Origin: Burkholderiaceae bacterium
GTDB lineage: Bacteria > Pseudomonadota > Gammaproteobacteria > Burkholderiales > Burkholderiaceae_C
Direction: 5' to 3'
DNA: 6,448 nt
Assembly (NCBI GenBank): GCA_029864165.1
Contig: JAOTTZ010000111.1
Location: 1-6,448 of the forward strand
Each line of letters starts with the position of its first letter. Within the stretch, counting starts at the first letter, position 1. A program made the position numbers and the translations under genes. The notes under the pieces are model-generated. The model was given only the letters and a program-made list of their open reading frames with translations, searched no databases and had not been told where the DNA came from. Positions 1 through 5,695 of this stretch are shown piece after piece.

Positions 1-1635
1 GGTCATCGAAACAGTGCACGTGCCGGTGCCCGAGCAAGCGCCGCTCCAACCGGCGAACGTGGACCCGCTTGCGGGGGTCGGGTTGAGACTGACCATCGTC
101 CCTTCGGGGTAGGTCTCGCTGCAGTCCGACCCGCAACTGACGCCCGTGGGCGCAGAAAGTACAGTGCCGTTACCGGCGCCGGCCTTGGTCAAAGTCAGCG
201 TGTAGGCATTGCCGGCGAGGGAGCTGAGGTTGATGCGCGACATCGCCGCTACGGTGCCGCCGCTGCGCGCATCATTGACCGAAACTGCACCGGCGCGCAG
301 CAGCGCTAGTCCGTCGGCGACCGAAATGGTGGGCTGCGCTTGTTTCAACAGGGCCCAAGCGCCCGCCACATGCGGTGCAGCCATGGAGGTGCCGTTGTAG
401 GCAGCGTAGCCTGAGCCAGGTATCGATGAAGTGATATAGCTGCCGGGGGCCAGCAGCGAAATAAAGGGCGCTATGTTTGAGTACGAAGCGACGCCACTGA
501 CACCGGTTGCGCAAGCGCTTCCGTCAGGCCCTGCGTCACAGACCGAGCCGACGCTTACGGCCGACGAAATGCATGCGGGCGCCGAAATCGCGTTGCGGTA
601 CCCATCGTTGCCGCTGGCAATGACGGTTGCGATGCCGGCCGAGCGCAAATTGTCGATGACGGCTTTGATCGCGCCTTGGGTGGCGTCACAAGCGCCGGTG
701 TACTGCCCACCGCCCAGGCTCATATTGACGGCGGCGATTTTGTAGATATCGCGCAGCGCGTACACGCGCTCAAGACCTTTGATTTGATCGCTGGTCCAAG
801 ACATCACACCACCCTGCCCCGGGAAGTTGCTGAACACCTGCACTGCGATCAGGTTTGCGGCGGGGGCAACGCCACGCGAGCCATCGCCGGCACCGGACCC
901 GGCAACGATCCCTGCCACGTGGGTTCCGTGTGTGCAGCCACTGAGGGTGGTGTTGCAGTTCACGCCCGAACCCGCGTTGACGCTGTCGGTCACGCCACCG
1001 GGACACACGGAACTCGACTGCGTCGTGTTGCTCGAGTAACAAGCTTCTGACACCACCTTGCCGGCGAGGAACGGATGGTTCTTGTCAACGCCGGTGTCAA
1101 GCACCGCGACCGTCCATCCGCTACCAGTGCGGCCGGAGTTCCAAACGACCGGCGCATTCACCAGTGCCGTACTCTGGAGCAGGCTGGGCCGCACTGCAAT
1201 ATCTTCCTGAATACTGCTGACCAAGGGTGAATTGCGCAAAAGCGCCAACGTCTCAGCGTCGACTTCTGCAGCGAAGTGAGGGATGGAATCGAACTTGCGG
1301 TGCAGACGTGTACGGGGGCCTTTCAGCAGTTGACTGGCGGCGGTGTCTTGCGCCGCGCGAATGCGCGCACGCTGTTTACCAGCAGCCGCCGTGCCGATGA
1401 CCCCTTCCGGCGTCACCGGCATGTTCAAGCCGACGATGACTCTTGCGGGGTGACCGGTGGCGGCAATCTTCGCTTCCATGCGAGCAATCTCGGCAGTCGA
1501 TACCGGTTGTGCGTGGACGATGGCGCTATGGGCGGCCAATATGAAGAGCAAGACGCCGGTGGCGACCGTTGCCGCGCCGCACCTCCAATTTGATACTTCT
1601 GAAGCTGAGCGGCTTACTGTGTTTGTGCGTTCCAT
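1..1635 (-). CDS. Exported subtilisin-like (S8) serine protease, C-terminus cut by window edge
   Basis: This is a secreted serine endopeptidase of the subtilisin family. The frame is open for 545 codons from the ATG at 1635-1633 to the left edge, with no stop. The N-terminus is a signal peptide: a hydrophobic stretch at about residues 22-40 and a VHA|Q cleavage site after residue 42. A propeptide-like region follows to about residue 155. The catalytic triad is complete: D180 in VAVLDTGVD, H236 in THGTHVAG and S417 in NGTSMAAPH, with the oxyanion Asn N343 in ASGND. Eight cysteines in the catalytic domain (199, 211, 227, 234, 316, 355, 366, 375) suggest disulphides, which fits export. From about residue 478 a divergent InlB B-repeat-like module begins (GAGNGTV, CGSDC, ASGSTFAGWSGACSGTGTC). 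More repeats or a C-terminal anchor may follow outside the window. No strong Shine-Dalgarno sequence precedes the start. The substrate is unknown. The family call is firm. Confidence 0.95.
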   Translation of the reverse strand, partial: MERTNTVSRSASEVSNWRCGAATVATGVLLFILAAHSAIVHAQPVSTAEIARMEAKIAATGHPARVIVGLNMPVTPEGVIGTAAAGKQRARIRAAQDTAASQLLKGPRTRLHRKFDSIPHFAAEVDAETLALLRNSPLVSSIQEDIAVRPSLLQSTALVNAPVVWNSGRTGSGWTVAVLDTGVDKNHPFLAGKVVSEACYSSNTTQSSSVCPGGVTDSVNAGSGVNCNTTLSGCTHGTHVAGIVAGSGAGDGSRGVAPAANLIAVQVFSNFPGQGGVMSWTSDQIKGLERVYALRDIYKIAAVNMSLGGGQYTGACDATQGAIKAVIDNLRSAGIATVIASGNDGYRNAISAPACISSAVSVGSVCDAGPDGSACATGVSGVASYSNIAPFISLLAPGSYITSSIPGSGYAAYNGTSMAAPHVAGAWALLKQAQPTISVADGLALLRAGAVSVNDARSGGTVAAMSRINLSSLAGNAYTLTLTKAGAGNGTVLSAPTGVSCGSDCSETYPEGTMVSLNPTPASGSTFAGWSGACSGTGTCTVSMT

Positions 1636-1819
1636 GTGGTGTCCCGATATGCAAACCGAATCCCGCTCGCGCGAAAAACGCGACTTGTACGGGACATATC
1701 GACGGCTGGACCGGCGGTAGGATCGTCAGCGCGGGGTTTTTTCACGCTTGCCGCAAGCAACCACGTTTTTCCGCGGGTGATTGCGCACATTCGCACATTC
1801 AAGCTGCATGCAGCGTGCT
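1636..1819. other. Intergenic gap between the Nudix gene and the protease gene
   Basis: This 184-base gap holds no convincing gene. It should contain the 3' end of the Nudix transcript and the protease promoter. I can see a 12-base perfect palindrome GCTGCATGCAGC at 1803-1814, just after the Nudix stop codon; an 8-base tandem repeat GCACATTC twice at 1785-1800; a short hairpin GCTTGCCGCAAGC at 1746-1758; and a CGCG-flanked A/T run near 1669-1682. None has a T-tract on the 3' side in the minus-strand reading, so I do not call a terminator. No clear sigma70 promoter stands out. Confidence 0.5.
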
Positions 1820-2269
1820 TTATGCGACGTGAGTCTTTCCTGCAAACCCACGCTCTTGCGCAAACCATTGCAACACCGGCAGCGTGCCGGGGAGCACTGG
1901 AGCAACTTCGACCGGCAGCGTCTGCCACGCCATGGCCTGTTGCTCGCGCATCTGGATGGCTCCGTTCCATGCAAATACTTTGCAAAAGTGCAGCCGCACA
2001 AGAGCGTGCGGGTAATCGACCATTTCGATCTTCCACCGTTCCACGCGGCCGATGCTGATGCCCAGCTCTTCGCGAAGTTCGCGACGCAAGGCATGCTCGA
2101 CCGTCTCGCCAGGTTCGAGCTTGCCGCCGGGAAACTCCCAATAGCCGGCGTAAACCTTACCCGCAGGCCGGCTGGTCAGCAGAAAGCGGCCGGCGGTGTC
2201 TATCAATACCCCCACCGCCACATCGACGGGGCGGCGCGGCGCTTTAATTGCGCCGGCCACTGTAGTCAC
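1820..2269 (-). CDS. mutT: MutT-type Nudix hydrolase (probable 8-oxo-dGTP diphosphatase)
   Basis: This is a cytosolic Nudix pyrophosphohydrolase. Its MutT-like sequence suggests it removes oxidised dGTP from the nucleotide pool to prevent mutation. With the GTG at 2269-2267 as start it has 149 residues. The Nudix box is perfect: G49, E55, then REL..EELGI at 63-71, with the metal-binding glutamates E64, E67 and E68. The preceding YWEFPGGKLEPGE is typical of the MutT group. The start is uncertain. TTG at 2275 has a GGGTGG element about 8 bases upstream and would add two residues; GTG at 2260 would remove three. The longer ATG-started frame reaching 2446 would run 200 bases into the ATPase gene and adds no Nudix sequence, so I reject it. 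The start overlaps the end of the DUF815 gene by 26 bases, which suggests a shared transcript and translational coupling. The exact substrate is inferred from family resemblance only. Confidence 0.9.
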   Translation of the reverse strand: MTTVAGAIKAPRRPVDVAVGVLIDTAGRFLLTSRPAGKVYAGYWEFPGGKLEPGETVEHALRRELREELGISIGRVERWKIEMVDYPHALVRLHFCKVFAWNGAIQMREQQAMAWQTLPVEVAPVLPGTLPVLQWFAQERGFAGKTHVA

Positions 2270-3107
2270 GCGCAAATTGGTAAGCCACCCGCCCCGAGCG
2301 CGAACCGCGCTCCAAGGCCCACACCAGCGCATCCTGCCGCGCGCTGTTAATCGCCGCCTCACCGACGGCAAAGCTGCGCAGCCACTGCGCAACGATGGCC
2401 AAGTACTGCTCTTGGTTGAACGGGTAAAAACTGATCCACAGGCCAAAACGTTCGGACAGCGAAGTCTTCTCCTCCACCACCTCGCCCGGGTGTACTTCGC
2501 CGTCCGCGGTGTGCTGGTAGGTCAGGTTCTCGGCCATGGTCTCGGGCAGCAGGTGACGGCGGTTACTGGTGGCGTAGATCAACATGTTTTCACTCGCCTG
2601 CGCCACCGAACCGTCGAGGATGGACTTGAGCGCCTTGAAACCGGGCTCGCCTGCGTCGAAACTCAGGTCATCGCAGAAGACAATGAAGCGCTCGGGCCGC
2701 TCGGCCACCAGATCGACAATATCGGGCAGTTCTATCAAGTCTGTCTTATCGACCTCGATCAAGCGCAAGCCACGCGGCGCAAACTCGTTCAGGCAGGCTT
2801 TGATGAGCGAACTCTTGCCCGTGCCGCGTGCACCCGTCAGTAGCACGTTGTTGGCTCGACGCCCGTTCATGAACTGCTCGGTGTTGCGCAACAGCCGCTC
2901 CTTTTGCGGATCGACTTCGCACAGGTTGGCCAGCCGAATGTCAGAGACGTGATGCACCGGTTCGATCACCCCGACGCGGCCGCGGTTGCGGTAGCGAAAG
3001 GCCATCGAGGCTTTCCAATCCGGCGCGGCAAGGGGGTGCGGAAGCACCGACTCAATGCGCGCGAGCAAGGCCTCGGCACGCGAAATCAGCCGTTCGAGAT
3101 CGGACAT
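2244..3107 (-). CDS. DUF815-family AAA+ ATPase
   Basis: This is a 287-residue P-loop ATPase of the DUF815 family, a widespread bacterial group whose cellular role I do not know. The N-terminal helical part (1-40) ends in the family-typical APDW segment and a FRYRNRG stretch. Walker A is GARGTGKSS at 92-100, with K98. Walker B is FIVFCDDLSF at 141-150, with D146 and D147. A sensor-1-like YATSN follows with N182, then NRRHLLPE. The segment DGEVHPGEVVEEKTSLSERFG at about 202-222 is highly characteristic of the family. SGR at 271-273 is a candidate sensor-2 arginine. No signal peptide or membrane segment is seen. The start is the ATG at 3107-3105, which gives a full-length family N-terminus but has no clear ribosome binding site. 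The gene overlaps the Nudix gene downstream and lies 52 bases after slmA, with a long hairpin filling that gap. Confidence 0.93.
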   Translation of the reverse strand: MSDLERLISRAEALLARIESVLPHPLAAPDWKASMAFRYRNRGRVGVIEPVHHVSDIRLANLCEVDPQKERLLRNTEQFMNGRRANNVLLTGARGTGKSSLIKACLNEFAPRGLRLIEVDKTDLIELPDIVDLVAERPERFIVFCDDLSFDAGEPGFKALKSILDGSVAQASENMLIYATSNRRHLLPETMAENLTYQHTADGEVHPGEVVEEKTSLSERFGLWISFYPFNQEQYLAIVAQWLRSFAVGEAAINSARQDALVWALERGSRSGRVAYQFARDYSGRRN

Positions 3108-3109
3108 GG

Positions 3110-3169
3110 GATCGCGCTAGGGCCTGTTAACACTACGAATACCAGTGCCTTAACAGGCCCTAGCCGATC
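3110..3169. repeat. Long imperfect inverted repeat (hairpin) between slmA and the ATPase gene
   Basis: Two perfect 14-base arms, CTAGGGCCTGTTAA at 3117-3130 and TTAACAGGCCCTAG at 3150-3163, face each other across 19 bases. The stem extends outward by one more pair (3116-3164) and, after one unpaired base at 3115, by five pairs (GATCG at 3110-3114 with CGATC at 3165-3169). Inward, CACT at 3131-3134 can pair with AGTG at 3144-3147, leaving a 9-base loop and a 2-base bulge. The right arm contains the slmA stop codon (3160-3162), and the left end lies 3 bases from the ATPase start codon. No T-tract follows, so it is not a standard intrinsic terminator. It could be a dispersed hairpin element, an RNA-stabilising structure or an attenuating stem that masks the downstream start. 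Confidence 0.85.
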
Positions 3170-3819
3170 AACATCTTTTTGGCCGCTTCCAAATGCTCGG
3201 TCGGCATGCGCTTGAAGCCCGAACGAGCGTAGCGCTGTAAGCGCCCGACGCAAAACGCCGTCAGCACCGAGGCCTGCGCGTTCGCATCCATGGTGGGTGT
3301 ACTCGACCCCGCCGCGTCGGAGGCCAGGCGCAGGCATTGCCGCAACTGCGATTCGATGCGCTCGAAAAACAGGTTCATGCGCGCCAACAGCCGCTCGTGC
3401 TCATGCACCAACGCATCGCCCACCATCACACGCGTCATGCCGGGGTTTTTCTCGCCGAACTGCAACAGCACAGAGACGATTTTGTGCGCTTGCGCTGGTC
3501 CCGCGGGCTCGCGCTCGGTGATTTGGTTGACGAGCGTGAACACGCTTTGCTCGATGAAATCGATCAGCCCCTCGAACATTTGCGCCTTGCTGGCGAAATG
3601 GCGGTACAGCGCAGCCTCGGAGACCTGAATTTGCGCTGCCAGCGCGGCCGTGGTGACGCGCTCAGCCCCGGGCTGCTCCAGCATGGCGGCCAGGGTTTGC
3701 AGAATTTGCGTGCGGCGCTCGCCAGGTTTGGGGCGTTTACGGGTGGCAGCGCTCTCGTCGGTAGAAGAGGGCGCCGCGCCGTTGTCGTCGGCGGTGGGTG
3801 CAGCTTGGGGCTCGGACAT
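3160..3819 (-). CDS. slmA: Nucleoid occlusion factor SlmA (TetR family)
   Basis: SlmA binds chromosomal DNA sites and blocks FtsZ assembly over the nucleoid, coupling division to chromosome segregation. From the ATG at 3819-3817 the protein has 219 residues, compared with about 198 in E. coli. Residues 1-30 are a low-complexity Ala/Ser/Asp tail with no E. coli counterpart, followed by a basic stretch RKRPKPGERR. The TetR helix-turn-helix lies at about 55-80 (VTTAALAAQIQVSEAALYRHFASK), close to E. coli SlmA. Downstream, FGEKNPGMTR (121-130), FFERIESQLRQ (151-161) and FCVGRLQRYARSGFKRMPTEHLEA also match SlmA rather than a generic TetR repressor. A frame extension upstream to GTG at 3894 adds 25 residues without family character and is rejected. 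No clear ribosome binding site precedes the chosen ATG. The gene stands between the cyclase gene and the DUF815 gene. An 18-base palindrome lies 43 bases upstream. Confidence 0.93.
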   Translation of the reverse strand: MSEPQAAPTADDNGAAPSSTDESAATRKRPKPGERRTQILQTLAAMLEQPGAERVTTAALAAQIQVSEAALYRHFASKAQMFEGLIDFIEQSVFTLVNQITEREPAGPAQAHKIVSVLLQFGEKNPGMTRVMVGDALVHEHERLLARMNLFFERIESQLRQCLRLASDAAGSSTPTMDANAQASVLTAFCVGRLQRYARSGFKRMPTEHLEAAKKMLIG

Positions 3820-3994
3820 CACGGCGCGCAGGGTGGGGTGGAGTTGCGGCCATTCTGGCACAGGCAAGCCGCGGCTTGCCGAGCAGGTAAACACTGACTT
3901 TCATGGTCATCAAGCGTGACCGACTGATTCGCCAAGCGCAACAGCTTGCAGGGTAGCCTTGCTCGAATCCTGCAGCCATGGCGCGGGTAGGGCC
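3820..3994. other. Intergenic gap between the cyclase gene and slmA
   Basis: This 175-base gap should hold the end of the cyclase transcript and the slmA promoter. It contains the 18-base palindrome listed separately and a weak 6-base inverted repeat (TGCAGG and CCTGCA with a 16-base loop, about 3947-3974). A short frame beginning ATGAAAGTCAGTGTTTACC runs through it on the minus strand, but it shows no family character and I do not call it a gene. No T-tract terminator or obvious promoter is visible. Confidence 0.5.
3863..3880. promoter_or_regulatory. Perfect 18-base palindrome upstream of slmA, possible operator
   Basis: GGCAAGCCGCGGCTTGCC is identical to its own reverse complement over 18 bases. 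It ends 43 bases upstream of the chosen slmA start, a plausible place for a regulator binding site. TetR-family proteins bind palindromes, but this sequence does not resemble the E. coli SlmA site GTGAGTACTCAC. It could equally be a short RNA hairpin at the end of the cyclase transcript, though no T-tract follows. The palindrome is seen directly; the regulatory role is inference. Confidence 0.4.
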
Positions 3995-5611
3995 TTAACG
4001 CTGAACTTCCTGAGCGGCGCCCTCAAAAACACTGACTCGATCCCGGCCACCCTCTTTGGCCGCATAAAGAGCTTTGTCAGCTGCAGCAAGCAACGCGTCA
4101 GGGGAATCGCCGTGATCGGGAAACACGGCGATACCGATTGAAGCGGTCACCTGCCCTAACGGTTTGTTTCTGAACACAAGACTCATTTCGCGAATTCTCG
4201 ACAGCAACTTCTCGGCACGTTTGACAGTCGTGTCGAGACTGGCATCGGTAACGATGAGCGTGAATTCTTCGCCGCCGAATCTGCACGCGATGTCTTCGCC
4301 GCGTATGAGTGACCCGATTTCGCTGCTGACCCGTTGTAAGACATAGTCCCCGGCTTCGTGCCCAAAGGAATCGTTGAAAGTCTTGAAGTGATCGACGTCC
4401 AACATGATGACACCGATGGAAGTCTCGTGCCTGCCCGCTCTTTGTACTTCCCGCTTGAGCGATTCATCCAGGTATCTGCGATTGAACAGGTTGGTCAGTG
4501 GGTCTCGAATCGCCTGGTTCTTGAGGCTCTCGCGCAGATTGATGTTGGCAAGCGAGAGGCTGATGTTCTCGACCAAGCTGCGTGCCATCCGCGTCTCATC
4601 GACCGACATTTTGTTGTCTCGCATGGCCAAATGAAAAGCGCCCAGCGGAACGCCTTGCGCCGACAGCGGCGTGCACATGACATGCGTGATAGCACCGATG
4701 TGCTTGCATCGCAGGCCAATTTCTTCGGTGGAAGAAATGTGCGTGTTGCCACGCCTGAAAGCCCAGCAATCGTTAGGGGCATAGATTTCGGCGCCGGTCC
4801 ACTTTTGTCCCCAGCTTGAAACAATGTCCAGCCGGTTCATCGAAGGCTGGAACAGCGACATCGCGCCGCTCATGCCGGCGAACATCTTCGGCAAGCTCGT
4901 TGAAACAACCGCCGTTAATTCGTTGATGGTCTCGCACGCCGCCAGCACCTGGCCGAACTTTTGAATACGCTCGATGTCTTGCGTTCGCTCGACGACACGG
5001 GCTTCTAGTTTGGCGCTGTGGGCCGCGTTCACTCGCTTCATGCGGCTCGTCGCGACCCAGATGATTGCCACAAGGGTGACAAGACCGGCCAGCCCGAGTC
5101 CGTTGAGCATTAGTCGCAAGTTGTGTCCAAAGTTTTCGATCGCGGTGAGCGGCATAGCCACCCGTATGGTGTCGTTGAAGCTACTCGAACGGTGCGGCAG
5201 TGCAACGTACATCGAATTGGCTTGCAGTGTGCTGCTATAGCGGTCGGCAACCCCGGGTGCGTTGTCGGTAGCGGCGAGCACCTCGGGCCGCGCACCATAG
5301 TTGTCCAGGGCCATGACCTCAGCGTCGTTGCGCGCTGAATCTGCGAGCACGACGCCGTTACCGTCTATGAGCGTGATGCGCATCTCATCATCGCCCGGGC
5401 GTAGCCGATGTATCAGCGGATTGAGGCTTGTAATCGAGGCCTCGTGGCTGGTCGATTCAAGGAAACCTTGGACCATGCGAGCATTGCGCATCAACTCTGC
5501 CTGCAAGAGCCCGCGCATTTGGGTGTCCAAATGGCTATTGATGAATATGCCGCTGGTCAAGAACAGCGCCAGGACCGGCACGACGATCAGAAAGAACGGG
5601 CTCATCTTCAT
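3995..5611 (-). CDS. Membrane-bound diguanylate cyclase with extracytoplasmic sensor, GAF and GGDEF domains
   Basis: This inner-membrane enzyme is predicted to make cyclic di-GMP from two GTP. With the ATG at 5611-5609 as start it has 538 residues; a TTG at 5620 would add three. A first membrane segment lies at about 5-24, an extracytoplasmic sensor region at 25-165 (LIDGNGVVLADS at about 81-92 is Cache/PAS-like), and a second membrane segment at 167-187. A coiled-coil linker (LEARVVERTQDIERI) follows, then a GAF domain at about 215-360 with C282 in NDCWAFRRG and C302 in LRCKHIGA. The GGDEF domain covers about 368-530. Its active site is intact: D405 in DVDHFK, N413, D422 and GGEEF at 446-450. 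The inhibitory site R437xxD440 lies five residues before GGEEF, so product feedback inhibition is expected. No EAL domain is present. The gene starts 84 bases after gltA. The signal sensed cannot be read from the sequence. Confidence 0.95.
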   Translation of the reverse strand: MKMSPFFLIVVPVLALFLTSGIFINSHLDTQMRGLLQAELMRNARMVQGFLESTSHEASITSLNPLIHRLRPGDDEMRITLIDGNGVVLADSARNDAEVMALDNYGARPEVLAATDNAPGVADRYSSTLQANSMYVALPHRSSSFNDTIRVAMPLTAIENFGHNLRLMLNGLGLAGLVTLVAIIWVATSRMKRVNAAHSAKLEARVVERTQDIERIQKFGQVLAACETINELTAVVSTSLPKMFAGMSGAMSLFQPSMNRLDIVSSWGQKWTGAEIYAPNDCWAFRRGNTHISSTEEIGLRCKHIGAITHVMCTPLSAQGVPLGAFHLAMRDNKMSVDETRMARSLVENISLSLANINLRESLKNQAIRDPLTNLFNRRYLDESLKREVQRAGRHETSIGVIMLDVDHFKTFNDSFGHEAGDYVLQRVSSEIGSLIRGEDIACRFGGEEFTLIVTDASLDTTVKRAEKLLSRIREMSLVFRNKPLGQVTASIGIAVFPDHGDSPDALLAAADKALYAAKEGGRDRVSVFEGAAQEVQR

Positions 5612-5695
5612 TGCGTGCAATCGTGTGAATGTTGCTCATTGCATTGCAGCAATGATTCGCCGCACCCGGCCTGATGAAACCTTGAACCTGTTGTG
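5612..5695. other. Short gap between gltA and the cyclase gene
   Basis: This gap of 84 bases contains a small inverted repeat, CATTG-CAG-CAATG, near 5642-5654, with an overlapping alternative pairing TCATTG/CAATGA. The stem is short and has no T-tract, so I do not call a terminator. I cannot tell whether the cyclase gene is read from gltA transcripts or from its own promoter. Confidence 0.4.

Noticed and set aside
1735..1760. T-run next to a GCTTG/CAAGC hairpin as a possible intrinsic terminator
   Set aside because: On the plus strand the T-run precedes the hairpin, and on the minus strand the hairpin is followed by A residues, so neither orientation fits a terminator.
1614..2141. 175-codon open frame on the minus strand overlapping the Nudix gene
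   Set aside because: It lies in another frame over the Nudix coding sequence, is rich in Arg, Ala and Ser as expected for a shadow frame in high-GC DNA, and shows no family motif.
1781..2843. Plus-strand open frames of 189 and 215 codons opposite the Nudix and ATPase genes
   Set aside because: They are antisense to genes with complete catalytic motifs and have no domain character of their own.
3110..3169. Hairpin as a standard Rho-independent terminator for slmA
   Set aside because: The stem is long and GC-containing, but no T-tract follows on either strand.
3337..3897. 186-codon open frame on the plus strand opposite slmA
   Set aside because: It is the antisense of a strongly supported SlmA gene; its Leu, Arg and Gly-rich sequence shows no recognisable domain.
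3737..3979. Possible small protein starting MKVSVYLLGKP upstream of slmA
   Set aside because: The frame soon enters the slmA coding region out of phase and turns into low-complexity Arg/Pro sequence; no ribosome binding site or family match is visible.
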